Of a stretch of 64,000 nt of DNA, positions 39,456 to 53,030 are shown one piece after another. The DNA lies in assembly GCF_051020985.1 (NCBI RefSeq), contig NC_135010.1:11034001-11098000 (forward strand), in the 5' to 3' direction. A program made the translations under genes and the position numbers. Under the pieces are notes generated by a model. That model was not told where the DNA came from. It made no database searches and worked only from the letters and a program-made list of their open reading frames with translations. Origin of the DNA: Nomia melanderi (lineage: Eukaryota > Arthropoda > Insecta > Hymenoptera > Halictidae). The number at the start of each line of letters is the position of its first letter. Within the stretch, counting starts at the first letter, position 1.

Positions 39456-42400
39456 GTGAGTACGTTTAACGCGATTTTTTCTTTCTCACTGTCAAGTTGA
39501 TCGCCGGACGATTAATCAACGACGATCTATCAGGTACCGGGAAAAGTTCGCGCGGATCTTTACTTCGAAATCTGAACGCGGAGAACCTTTCCGTGTATTT
39601 GATTTTATTCGATGACGTGAACATGACTTGCTGATAATACCAATTTTGATCATTAGGCTGGGAATATTGTCGTAATTGACATTGGACTATAGTTTGTTGG
39701 TAATAAGAAAAGTATACAATCTTTTTCTGGTACCTGGCATATCTGTTGAAATAAGTGGTGTGCTCGTAATTTGGAGATTGATTGCGAGAAGCTCTTTGGA
39801 AGTTATTTTTAAGTTATTTTCCAGTGGAGTATTGTATTGCTGTTTGATTCAATTGTTTCGTGCAAGTGTCCTCGTTTTGGTATTGATACGCGTCGGTGCG
39901 GTGTATTCCTATCTGGAAAGTTCTTTCGGGAATTCACCTTGGAGAGATTGGTTCGCAGTTGTTTTTTAATTGGAGTCTGCGGAGTATCTTATTGCTCTTC
40001 GTTTCGATTGTTTTGAAGAGTCCGATCAGTGAAAGTTTCTTTGTTTTTATACGAAGTTGAATGTGGCAGCAGCGTACAATGAGGATGCAGCTGTCCTAAA
40101 TGCATCGGACGTATTGGAAACTCGCGATCGCCGATACCGAGTCTTCCGCAGTATTCAGGACAATACGCTTTCTAAATTCCCTTGGATTTTTTAAATCGCC
40201 GCGGTCCACGGAAAATCGACGATAATTTCTCGCAGCCGTGTCCCCGATTCGTTCGTTTCCCCGGGAAATTCGAGGCAGTGCTTCGTTTCGACACCGCGTA
40301 CGCGCGGTTGGGCAACCGCTTGGCGTAAAATATTAATAAATACCACGGGAGCGGAAAAAAGAAGGAAACGAACGGAGCAAATCACGGGAACGAGATACCC
40401 TACATCGGACGCATATTAATCTGCTTAATTAAAGGCGAGATACCCTCGTATCTGCGAGAACCGCACTTTTCGCGGAGATTAAGAGCAATCCGGGACGTCG
40501 TTAAACGAAAGAGCGCTCGGGAACCGACAATTCTTTCCATGTTTTCGTGGCGGCGATAGTATTGCCGCAGGCTCGAGTTACCGAATGGGAGGATCGAAGC
40601 AGATCGATCTCGGGGATCGTAAAATCGTCCGGCGAAACGGGAGGGGATATTACGCGCGCCTAACGCGCCGTAATTTCAATATTTATCGGCGTATATACAT
40701 ACCTATCTTTCGAACCGTCTCGCTCGGACTCCGCGCGCGACATGTTCGAGAAGGAAAAGAAACGCCCGAGGCATAAAGGGATGTGGGAAGATAAGCGCGT
40801 CGCTCGAATTCGCCGAACGGAACGCGCGCGACATACGAGACAGACATCTGCGTTCCGTGTGACGTTCGATCGAGAAGACAGTTCGCGTATCTCTGATACC
40901 CGTGTTCCGCTCACGAACGATCCGTTAACGGAATTTTTACTATACCGGCGAGATAGTCGCCGACCGCAACAGCATCTGCAGCGATTGTGCAAGTGGCCAC
41001 GGTGAAAGTTCACATTAGGATCAGTTGCCCAACGGAAACTACATTTTTTCCCCGGCGGGCTAAAATGAAGACCATGTTCGGCTTAAAACTACACGCGCGA
41101 ATGATAAATGCGAAACGTTAATTAGCGATCGGGCCGCGTCGATCGCGCCGTTCCCGATTTCACGGGGGAACGCCGATAATGTTGCGCGGTTTAATTCCAT
41201 AAAATATGCGTTTTATGCGATCCGCCGGTGGAACTGAATCGATCTCGTTCGACCAGTTGCTTGACAAGCGTTTCTCACCCCGCCGCCGCCCGCCCGGTCG
41301 GGGAATTAAAGTTGATGGAACGTTAATGGGCCAGCGCCAGACCGCAAATAGAATTCCTCCGGCGGAGCCGCGTTGGGCACGTGTTTTAGGAACCAGTTCC
41401 GTGGAAGCGGCGATCGCTCGCTTACTCGCTCGCTCGCCTACGATCGACGGAACAATGTACCTTCCGCAAATGCCGGACAATTTGCCTCGATTCATCGGCG
41501 TGAAATTGGCTGTGCGCCGTTTAGTAGGCAGTTCGATGATCACGGGGAGCCCTCGGGTAACCGAGCCCGCCGATGAAGCGTCGTGTTGCCGCGAACCCAG
41601 TTATACGGGCGCAATGGCAAGCGGAGAAACTTCGCTTCGGCCCGGTGATTACTATAATTTCATTTAGTATCTATCCCCGAATTCCGACGATCCTGCGCGC
41701 CGGGTCCTTCCTGCCGTGTGTGAAGCGGCCGGACCGAAAATAACGGATCCGCTCGGCCCGTAAAAATATCTGGTCGAATTATCGCTTTGAAACAGTCGGT
41801 GGATCTCGGAAATAAGTGTACAAGCTGGCGAGAACCGATAGATCAACTATTTCGATCTTTCCAACGTGATGTAGACATTCGCTTCTAATACACCTATGAT
41901 CTTAGGAAACGTTTTTGGCTAAATTTTGAATAAAAATCACTGTTACGACTGACGGTTCGTCTTGAAATTACATATGTGTGATCTACTAGCGATCTTCAAG
42001 GCTAGGATCATCCTTTGAACCCGTCTGACATCGTAAATTTTGAAACTTTAACTACTTCAACTTGTAAGATTCTGTGGGAGATCAAAGATTATCAGCTCTC
42101 AATATTCGCATAGCGAGAACCTGTCAAAGATTCGTTGCGCGGTCTGAAAGAAATTGGAGGAAGACGGTTTCGTGTTCAGAATTCGCAGCTGAGGCTCTCA
42201 GGTTACCACCCACAGACCCGTGGGACATCAAAGCCGAGCATTCGAGCGCGACACTTACACCGAACTTTTTCGTTCCCGGACGCCGATGATCCCGATAACA
42301 TCTCCCCGCGAACCACGGCAGTCGGAGTTTATATTTAGGACGTCGTTCCTGTCTCGATCGCGATGTTTTCGTGCACGGAACGCGTCGCGGTCCCCTCCGG

Positions 42401-45400
42401 GCCGTAAATCCGCGGCGTTCCCTTCCCTTTCGGTTATCAAACGCGCGCCAGATTCGCAGTCGGACGACCCGCCGAACCGGTAAACTGGATATTGTCCGTC
42501 AGAAATCCCCGTATGAAGAACATCCCGAGACAGAAAAGGGGCGGCAGGGGGGCCGAGTATCAGATAAAAGGACAACCGTTTATTTGAGTTCCTCCCTTAT
42601 CGGGCCTAACAGGCCAATTTATGGCTTGGACTCTTGCCCACGGAACAGATAGCGGACAGATGTTGGACCGATGCTTTTCCCTTCGCCGCTGTTAGGCGAA
42701 ACTGTTATCGTAAAGTGTCGCCCATGGGAATGACCGCGGGGAGGTTGCTCGTTTCCATGGAATATTCGAATCGTTGGAAATCAAAGTGGATACGAAAATC
42801 CTACAAATTATAAATCTAAACATTCAAACAATTCGAATCTGGCGGTGTCTATTATCGATAATCGAACATCAGGTTTCAAACTCTGTCGCAGAGTATGCTT
42901 CTAGAATATTTAATTCCTTTGTTAATTACTTCTTCAAGAACACTATTCTAGCTTCTATCGAACTAACCTAAGGAAATAAGGAACGGTTCCTCATTAACAG
43001 TTCGAAAATGTCCTGAATAATGTTCCCTTGAAAAAACGTGGGAAATACCCAGCGTTTACATTGTTCCTTAATTAATAATCCAGTCCCGATCGTTAACGGT
43101 ACCAGGTAGAACCGAATCCGCCGACAAAAAGGGACACCGCCGATCGGCCATTCTGTCCTCGAACAACGCGGCAGAGAGAATGCCTCCGTGACCAGCTTCC
43201 TGCTCAGTTTCCCGATGCTTCTCCCGCGAACGATCGAGTTATTCTCTAATTAATAGTTGGCCGTCGTCGGACGCGATCGCGTCGAAAGAAAGACGGCGCG
43301 CGGTGCAGCGCGTCGGCCGGCCGGCCGGCCGTGCGACTTCGCGGCAGCGTAAAAATGGCGGCTGACCCGGGGGGACGGGATCTCGAGAGCGCGCGCGACC
43401 CCACGACACCCCGCGGTGAAACTTCCTGTCACGGGATCCGCCGGGCTCCTCGTCTCTGTTATTCTGTTAGCGTGCCGGGATCGACGGAATAATTTACCGC
43501 TATCCCAGACGGGGAGAGCGACTCTCACGTTCAGACAATGCAGACACGCGAGTGGATTCCGGTGTACGCCGCGACGATACTTATGACGGCGAAGATTGAT
43601 CGTGGCGATCCTCGAGCGCTCTCGACGCTTTGACCCGATTCGGCGCCGTTAATGATCCTTCATTGCGGAGCGGTTGATCGATGTACTCTGAATTAACCCT
43701 TAACTGGATCCGCGAAATTCAGCCTGGGAAAGTCGAGAATCCTCGGGCTCGAGTATTAAATTCTTCCCGGAATTCGCTAAAAACGAGATGCTGCGGCTGA
43801 TTTGAATAAATTTGAATAAACGTCCATTATGCAGATTTCGAACGGCAGCGGGGAAGATGAAGTTTTATTTCAGAGATTTGTTTTGATTATACCGACACGG
43901 ATTCGGTGTAATCTTCGGGGTCAGGGATCATTGTCGGTCTCGACCTTATCCGACAAACTTTTAGACGTCTAGCCGTTTAATCCGCGGCAGGTATCGTTCT
44001 GCGGATAATACCGATTAAGATTTAAATGAATATTTACATTCGCGGTATCAGAATCGGAGCTATTTTTACACTTTCTAATTTAAGAATCCTTTTATGGCTA
44101 CTCCAACGGCGCACGATTTCTGATATCCCGCGCGGAGGAAGGCTGACCTAAAGTTTTCTGGGCAGGGGTGAACGGTAGAAGAGAAAGCAGGTGCAATGAT
44201 AAATGTTGTTTACCACCGGTGCACAGAATATAAGGAACGTAGCGCTTTCATAGAATTTTTCCTGTTTTTAGCTTCGTCCGGAAAAATTCAACTGAATACC
44301 AGTGATCGAACTCCTGACACCAGCTGGCTGATTTTTCGTTTGAAACTCGTAAAACGGGTGATAGTAGGTGCAGATAAGCGAAGGTGACGTTACGGTGGTT
44401 TAATGAGATCGATTATTCAACGGCGATCGATGGATTGAGGTAGAGACGGTCTCCTAGCACGGGAAAACGACTCGGTTTGGTAAACTCGGATTCGAATCGA
44501 AGGAATCGTTTAAATCGGCCACAGCAGAAAACGAGTCGTGCTTAATACACAATATTAATGGGGGCAGTTCTTTGTACGCGGGCAAGTTATACCGGAATAA
44601 CTCGTTCCGATAGGTTCCCACTTCGTGCTTGAACGATTGCTAAACCCTCTAAGTAAAGGTACAATGTCACATGCACTGGTCGCTGTTTCGGATCTCTCCC
44701 CACTGTACGCAATCGAAAATCGAAATGGATTTTGCAATCGATCAACCTTCGAATTATCATCTTCCTACATCAATAACAATCTCTTCACTATGCATCATCT
44801 CGTCGTTACTCTGAACACATTCTAGGAATATTAAGCAGAACTTTTTGCTTTCATAAAGTCTCCCGAATTCTAAGGTTCTCCGCAGGAATGTATTAAAAAA
44901 TTGATTTAAAATTTTATTCAGAATATCTGGAAACGAGAGCGATACCGGTCCGAGATTTGATTCTTCCAGTTTCAACGGTGTTTTTATTAAACCTGCATCT
45001 TTTCTGTCAATTTCTGCGAGATGAAATTTTGTGATTAAGCGAGAATGTAAATTTTCTCTTCTCGATAAATCGACCTTTCCCCGTCACCACGGGGCGGTAC
45101 AGTTGGAATCGTTAACCGACTAACATCGCGCCGAGGAATCTGTTTCCCCGATCTCGCTCCGGGACCAGGCACAGAATTCTAATCGCGCTGACCGTTTCAC
45201 CGCGTACGAGACAATGGAATGGCGATCGCGCGGAATACGAAAAGAAACGACGAGGAAACGGCCGGAGGGGGTGGGAGCGAGTCGTCCCAGCGATTCACGA
45301 TCCGCGAGAGAGCGAACGGGATCGGCTCGATCGCTGGACGCAACTGGGAACTGTATAGTTCGTAGAATAATAGTCGGTTTCGAGGGATCCATTCAAGTCA

Positions 45401-45563
45401 ACGATTCAACGATAACTATGTCAAGTATAAACTGCTAAACCAACGTTTCACTCTAAACAATCGTTACACAACTTAGAGGGTTGCAATCAGCGGACTCTAT
45501 ACTTTCCATAATTCTACTGAAGAATCAATACCGATTCACATCGATTTTGGAATGTTATGAATA

Positions 45564-45970
45564 TTAACACTAACACTACCAGACCATTCAAAATTACCAA
45601 TCTCCGATCTCTTCTGTTTACAATTATTAAAAAGATAACAGATGATAACTAACTACTTTTACGTAAATGAACAGTTCTTGTGGAAAATACTGGAAGTGAT
45701 AGGCTTTAACAGTAAAACCAGATGGATCAACATGGTATCTTTTGAGTACAATGGTTGAAAAGATAACTGATACTTTCGTGGGAAATTGTTAACGCTAAAC
45801 CTACCAGTCAAAATGACCCATTATAACGTAGTAACAGATACTTCTCTGAGAAACTATTAAAGAAGTTACCAATACGCAAACTGAATTACAAATTAATTAA
45901 GATCTCAATAGATACTCTTAAAGCTTCTATAGAATTTCAAAAAGTCAACTTAACTACTCGGTAGTATTAA
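45564..45970. mobile_element. piggyBac-like terminal sequences, decayed cluster
   Basis: TTAACACTAACACTACC at 45,564 and TTAACGCTAAACCTACC at 45,789 both resemble the TTAACACTATTCCTACC end at 16,197. The second continues CAGTCAAAATGACCC, close to the CAGTCAAATGAC palindrome there. At the right, CTACTCGGTAGTATTAA (ending 45,970) is a partial mirror image. I read this as one decayed element, or two nested non-autonomous copies, of the same piggyBac-like family. No coding sequence. Boundaries are approximate. Confidence 0.5.
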
Positions 45971-48900
45971 TGTCAGCAGATAAAAGTATGTCCCAGTAAA
46001 TCAGCGAAACAAGATTCCAAGAAATCTGAAGTGGACTTTGTTTCACCGATGTAACACTGAAGCAGAAAATTCCATTTACTCGACACCACGCGAAACTGAG
46101 GAGGACGTTAAAGGTTTAAATTGAAGTGTCCACGTTTCAGAACGATCGTGCCAAGTTTATACGACAAGATCGTTTGCATTAATAACCCTCTAAAAAGCCC
46201 TGCTAGTCCCGAACGTTTTGCGGAGCTGCTGTATCAGTCCCACCGCGCGTATCCACCGTTTCCCTTCGTCCTGGCGAATCCTCCATCTTATCCTCTTTCT
46301 TTCCTCCCCGTTGGGACGACAACTTTTTGCCCGCCGCGAGGTTAACATACTTCCTGCCCCGCGACGGGCTGAAATTCCACGCGATAGTCGTCACGATACG
46401 CAGCAAGAAGCTAATCGAGCTGCCCGGAGCGGTCCCGCGGGAGAAGGAATCTCCACGGGGTGCCAAAGGAACGCCACGGCCTCTTTTCCCAGTTCGACTT
46501 TGAACGATGAAAATCGTCCGCTCGTCGCTTTCAGCCTGTAACGCGGCCGTTTAACGAACCGACGGAGACCGAACGGGGAGAAAAACTGGTGTCTGGATAG
46601 GATGGAAGGGCTGGGCACGGTGTTTCGAGGATTAACACCCCATAAAACGGAGCTTTAACCGCCTGTTCCTCTGACGGGAGCAGATAACCCTGGCTCCTGT
46701 CCGCTGCGCGGCTCGCGGACCATACTGAGACAAGTTAGTGCAGACCGAATGGGATCTGAGAAATACAACCCTTAATTTTAGACCGTCGCCTGCGTTTCAT
46801 CCCTTGCTGAAAACATTCGTTGCGAGATCTATGCTTCGTAATCGATTCGGAATGAAGAGAAAATTTGTAAGTTTGTTTGATATACATTCGATAGATCAAT
46901 GGTTTGTAAAAATATTCTAGCTGTATAGAATTCTTGTTAGTTGAGTCTAATTTCCTTTAATTATTCAAGAAGTGTAATCCTATAGGGTGCACGATTTTCA
47001 AAAGTGATCGCGCGATAAGTAAATTGTCCAGGTTTTTGGTTTTATATTCTTCATTGAAGCACGAAGCTCCAAAGTGGTGCCCTTAATTATTTTATGAAAT
47101 AATAAGCCGCTCCTAAACCCAGTAAAACCTCCCTCGCTCATTACGGACGAGGCCCCAGGCTTTCCCGTGCAACGGATCAGCGTAATCTCCCACCAATCTC
47201 CCTCGAAACAGTAAGCACCTACAAATATCGCAACGGTTTACGAACAGCCGTCCGCCGCCGCAGCATCCCCTCGCATCTGGAACCGGCTCGTCTCTCGCGC
47301 GATTCGTAACGGTGTCTAATGAAGAGCAACGCGACGCTGAGCGTCGTTGCGCCGATGAAGACGCTGATCCGGAAATAACCGTGGACCGTTAAACGCGTTC
47401 CCCGGATAGTGGAAAAAGAGAAGCGGGGAACCGTTTAACCCCTTGTCTTATGATACCGTGTCAGTCCTGTGGCAGAGGTCCCCGCAAGAAATTGAGAAAA
47501 GTGAATTTTTCCGTTGCCAATTAGTAATCTTTGGAACTAATCTGAACATCGGATGAACATAGAATTCTTCCTAATAAATTACACATGACAAAGTGGCTCC
47601 GGCGAACACTGTAGAATCATAAGTGTTCAATACGTTCACTGTCTATCAACAATACTCTCTTTCCATATTCTGGCATAATTTGAAACAATTTAGAGATCGT
47701 CACAATGGTGAACGCACATAAAGTGCTCGCAGCGAATGCATTAACAGAGGGACAGCAGTTGAAGGAACACAGCCAGGTGATTGTCTCCGAGGGTTCGTAA
47801 TGGCCGGCTTTACGGTTTCACGGTTCAAGCTGCCCCTCTTCCAATCCGTCTCGAACTAATCCCGCGAATTAAGGCTCGTTAATACCCGGCCAGAAATAGC
47901 GGCTTCTCACTGGAACGAAGTCGAGTACTGGAGAACTGAATCTCGCCTCCGAAATTCGGGCAAACCGGTCGAAACGACCACGAACGAGCTGCGTATCATC
48001 CGATTCAACGGTGAACACGACCTCGAGACACCTCTAATTGACGCCTGGACGTACATCCTCAAGCTCGACGTATCCCACAGCAGATTCGTCTCGTGTTTTT
48101 CGCGGACTCCGTTGCGCAACACGGAATTGCGCAACATATTTTCCACCCGATGGCCTGCGCGATTTTGTTTCAACGCTTCAACGACTGGCGTCGCGTTCCC
48201 AGTAAATTCTAACAATTACCGTTAACGAGTGTCCACAAATCAGCTCGCCGGACGGCTCGCCGCAACAAACATCTATTTTTAATCGAGCCATCCCCCGGCC
48301 GAAGGATTTTCGGAATCGGCTAAAAGCGTTCATTAAAAAAGACTCGTTTCTTGAAACCCTGGGAACAAGGAACGCGCCTGCCGTGCTTCGGTAAAATAAA
48401 TATTCACGGTGCGCCGTAAGTCGCCTATTTTTACCTCGATTCCCTTCGGAGCGGAGCGATCCTCTCGAAGGTTCACGGCGTCTTGTTCAATGATCCCGAT
48501 TCGAGCCGGCAGCCGAGCTTAGCCGATCGCAGTCTAATCTCGGCCACAATGCGTGCAATATCAATTCCGTTTTTCTCCTTTCTCCGAGGGTGGAAGAGAG
48601 AGAGGCCACTCCTCGCCGCGGAATTGAGTTTCATTGGTCGCATCGGTTTCGCAAAGCTCGGCCGGGACACACCGTGTTTCATTAGATTCCGCTCAAGTGG
48701 GCGGACAATCGGCGTCGTGTGCTCCTCATCGGAGCACGGGGGACGGTAAATCATGCGATGATCTCATCAAGGCATTAAGACGTCGCCGAGGAGGGAGAAG
48801 GATGCACGTGGATGCAGGCTGGACCACGGTAAACAAGCGAACGCGCTACCGTTCGTTGCTCGCAATAAATTCCGTGGGAGTCGCGGGAGTTCTTCCGACA

Positions 48901-50113
48901 CGTGACACGCTACGGCGGTCCGTGCGGGGAACGGGAACGGGAGGAGGACGAGGATGGCTCAGGGTTCGCCATTTTATACTCGATATCCGGACGCCGTTAC
49001 CTGGGCGACTCGGTGTAATCTCGTTGACACCGGGTTTACAATACGTATCCCATTTGTCTAGCCTTAAACTCGAAGATTCCAAAACATCGATTCCTCTAGG
49101 AACCATAAATCGTACAATAAATTCCGGTAGACCCGGTGTTAAATATTGCGGATCACGGATCAGATTTATGGTTCTCTTGATCTTCTAACTCCGGGCTTCG
49201 CTTCGAGTTACACAAACGTTTATTTTGTGGATACGATTATTTCTCAAGAGTGGAAGGATACTAGAAGATCAGTCCCAAAGAACAGTAAGCAAATACGCGG
49301 TCGCTTAAGCGCGAAGCGGGGAAAAATCCTTGATACAGGTATTTACCCAACGATTTCCGTGAAATGCGGCTGATAACCATAATCTCGGTACGAGGCATTT
49401 TATTATCTGCGAGTGGTTCTCTAAGTACGAATGAAATTCACTCAAGGCTACCAACTTCGCAGTCCCGCTGTTCTATGTATAGAAACACTTATCCGATCGC
49501 ACTTAGCCGATTCTTTCGTTAAAAATAGAAAGCAAGTCTGTTGCGAGACGCCAATAAAAGCCCAGCTTCGCGATAAATAGGATAACTATGAATTTTTCCT
49601 GTGTCGCGAGGCATTTCTACATAAAATCACGCAGCCCACTGATATCCGACACGCGCGTGCATCACGATGTAATCGGCCGCCACGGGCAAGTACTTGATAA
49701 CATTAGGACCTTGAGTGCTAAGAAGCGAGCGCGGACAGGAATCGTCTAATGACTGCACACGTGACGGGCCAGCAGAGTGGAACGTGGAGATCAGACGACA
49801 GACGGATCCGCGAATCCGAAGGCGTCGCGCCGTTCGGCCGGGCCGCGTTCTTTCGCAAAACGGACGAAGCGTTCGCGGAAGGGACGAGCGTTGCATGACG
49901 AGGCCCGTTCCGCTGAACCGGCGCGTCGCGGACGAGATAAGCGTTAAAGAGATCCGTGCAGCGTCGCGGAACATCGTGGCTACGACCTTCCGGTGCTCTC
50001 TTGACCGTGTCGTCACGATCCAGAGACCATTGGTCTTCAAGGAGGAGCACGAAATCTATTTCCACTTACCATTACCTCGTTCTTTAGCCGAGCGTTCAAC
50101 CGCGGACACGGCA

Positions 50114-50297
50114 TTAACCCTAATCGGACCACGATGTGACTTCGAATCATTTCATATTGCATTTCCAAAAGTTTCTTCGGGCTTCTAAAGTTTGGGCCCT
50201 ATGTACAAAAGTAAGATTTTAATCATTCCTTTCATTCTCATAAGTGACACATCGTGGTATGATTCGTTATAAAAACACGTGGTACGATTAGGGTTGA
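50114..50297. mobile_element. TTAA-bounded miniature element, family 3
   Basis: It begins TTAACCCTAATCGGACCAC and ends GTGGTACGATTAGGGTTGA. The 15-bp terminal inverted repeats CCCTAATCGGACCAC and GTGGTACGATTAGGG differ at one position. The left TTAA is intact; the right is TTGA. The interior (about 150 bp) has no coding capacity. Only one copy was seen in the window. Confidence 0.8.
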
Positions 50298-52411
50298 AAG
50301 GACTGAAATAGTTTCACCCTTGGAAGCCGGACGTTTTCAACGCGAGAGTACTCTATATAGTTAGACATATACTGTGACTGATATTTTAACGAAAGAATAG
50401 CATCTTGAATCAAATTTTGAGACATTCGTCTCTTCCAAGTCACCAGTCTATAGTTACCCAATTACAACAGAATACTCGACAACCCCTAAACACGAAGATC
50501 CTCAAGTTCCAGCGACCCCATCACCGAAGTGTCATAGGTACGATCAGTTTCGAAGCTCCAACTTCGCCACAGGTTTTTGCCTTATTGAAACCACGCGCAG
50601 CGAGTAAAGTCGAAATCGACGAAATCGTCGCCGGTGGCGGCGTTCATTCGCGGAATTCTCATGAAGCGGACATACGCCGGACGATTTACGCGACGCCGCG
50701 CCGTCATCCTGACCATAGTAGGTGGACGAGGACCTTGGCCTTCGGATCGCGCGAGCGGCCGAACGCCGGGACATAAATCAGACCGCGATCTCGCCATAGC
50801 GAGCGTTCCATCGGCGAGTAGTCCGTATTAAATCGGCGGTAGTCCACCGTCGAAGAAATCCCCGGCCATTTTCGGACATTGGACACTCCGGCCGCGCTAC
50901 CATCTACGGTATAGCCGGGGCGTCAGCCCGCGAAACGAATGTCATTGCTTCCGAACCTTATCCATCTTCTTCGTCGCGGTTCGCTCTCCCCTTTTCACCC
51001 TGCCCCCGCCGCCGCCCCCCCCTCGGTTCTCCGGGAATCTCCGTTTTTTCCCGTCTTCACCCCCTTCCGACCGCCTTTTTGCCGAGTCTTCTTTGCGCTG
51101 AGTGGCCGCTTTGTTGGCCGCGTCGCGGCGAAAATGGTTTCATCGTAACGTCTTTTTAGTGCGCCGGGATCGATGCTTTATAAAGTGACTACTTCTTCGG
51201 GAAGCTTGTCGTTGACCGATGCCGCTGTTGCGCCGCTTTGTTAGCTCGGATTGAAACGACGACCGTTAAATCCCTGCGATCCCTCCGACCGCGCGGCGTC
51301 GCTTTTTGCCGAACGTTTTTACCGTGTTACGTCGTGTCTCGAATTTTTTCCCCCGATACCAGCCTCGTCGTGGAAAGTACCTTCACCGGCGATGTTGACA
51401 ATGCACAGGGAATAATCGGCCGATGATTACGTTATCAATGTACAGGTTTCGTCCAGTCATGCTGGGAAATTAGATTCTAATCGATCGTCTTTCAGGGTAT
51501 CTCTTTATAGATGCATGGATGGTTCAGGTTTCCGTCAGCTTGATTACACCAATCTCGTCGTGCAAGGAAATTATATTCTAATTAATCTCCTTTCGAAATG
51601 CCTAATGAAGAATGTTAGTAATGAAAACGTTGGAAATATCCACTGAAAAATGAAGAAAAGGTTTATAGATTGAATTCTCGTCGATTACATTTTTCACGGA
51701 AATTAATATACGATACTCCGTCGGCGAATTCTTCCGAACGTCGAAGACGGCTCTGCCTCGCACAATTTGTCGCTTCTTGCGCGGCCGACGTCAACAAAGA
51801 GAAAAATAGGGGGAAGGTCCTCGCTACGGGGACAGGTAGAAGACAACAGGAATTTGTATTCAGCGTGGTGGACATCGCCAAACTAGGCTGAAGTCCGCGG
51901 TGCCTTGCGTCTCCTTGTTTGCGGGGCAAAAACCGCGTGCCGTTTTAAAGGGAAGTGATTCCGGAGGACGAACACGGAGCGGTAAGCTCCTTAAAGATTT
52001 CAATAGAAGAGTCAGGCAGAAAAAGATCGTTAATAAAGATCGATGGACGGTGTTCGCCGAGGTTAACACGAGAATTAGATTCCGGTTACGCTCGCAGGCA
52101 AATGATTCACTGGCATTACGTATGCGAGTTTAATACCGTTTCGCATCCGAGCCGCTGCATCCCTGAACGGCACCCTGCCTGGACACATTCCATCCGCCGT
52201 CGTGTTGGCCTAGGCGCGTTCGCCCGTGGTTTACGTACTTGTAACTGTACTCGAATGCGCCGGGCATTCGTTTCGCGGGACGCCGTTTTATGCATTGTGG
52301 GAATGGCGCTCACGGGGAAGGTGAACGTATACCTGTCCACTTAACCCTTGTCCGCCTTTCGTTTCCCTCTGACGGACAGTGTCACGCGCGTGACTCCGAT
52401 GTTCCTCGGCT

Positions 52412-52826
52412 AACGATTCTGCCAAACTAGAAGTACCGTGTTCGAAGACAATGTCTCAGAATATTCGACGATCTGGATAATTTGGAATACTGAAGTTCCG
52501 GATGGTGGAAAGTTGAAGGTTAATAGGAGAGATAGGTTGAGGTTAGAAATTGGCGAACGATTCTGCCAAAATGAAGTACCGTGTTCGAAGACAATGTCCC
52601 AGAATATTCGACGATCTGAATAATTTGGAATACTGAAGTTGATGGTGAAAAGTTGAAGGTTAATAGGAGAGATAGGTTGAGTTTAGAAATTGGCGAACGA
52701 TTCTGCTAAAATGAAGTACCGTGTTCGAAGACAATGTCTCAGAATATTCGACGATCTGGATAATTTGGAATACTGAAGTTCCGGATGGTGGAAAGTTGAA
52801 GGTTAACAGGAGAGGAATTTCAAATT
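52412..52826. repeat. Three-copy tandem repeat, about 140-bp unit
   Basis: Units start at AACGATTCTGC near 52,412, 52,556 and 52,696 and are nearly identical. Each contains AAGTACCGTGTTCGAAGACA, ATGTC(T/C)CAGAATATTCGACG and TAATTTGGAATACTGAAGTT. The last unit is cut short after AACAGGAGAGG, just before a TTAA-bounded element. High similarity means recent duplication. Open frames across it are a by-product. Confidence 0.93.
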
Positions 52827-53030
52827 TTAACCCTTTGCGGGGGAAAATTCTTGGGAACATGCAAAACCTTCAACATATAAAGCTTAATTACAGTTGCTTA
52901 ATTAATAGAAGAAAAGGAAACTGCGGTCTGATCTCTTGCTGTCCGATTAAATCATTTGTTCGCGAGTTAGTCTTCGAAATATGAATGTTTCATCTTATCG
53001 AAATGCCGACATCCGTCCGCAAACGGTTAA
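52827..53030. mobile_element. TTAA-bounded miniature element, family 1, copy D
   Basis: It starts TTAACCCTTTGCGGGGG and ends CCGCAAACGGTTAA. Internal boxes match copies A-C: CATGCAAAACCTTCAACATA, AAGCTTAATTACA, TGATCTCTTGCTGTCCGA, GAAATATGAATGTTTCATC and CGAAATGCCGACATCCGTC. Both TTAA ends are intact. It abuts the truncated third unit of the 140-bp tandem repeat. Confidence 0.85.

Noticed and set aside
47327..47351. Short hairpin CAACG..GACGCT / AGCGTCGTTG
   Set aside because: The stem is short and interrupted; such structures are expected by chance in CpG-rich DNA.
49627..50188. Frames of 115-157 codons on both strands
   Set aside because: Symmetrical openness on both strands indicates base composition, and part overlaps the family 3 miniature element.
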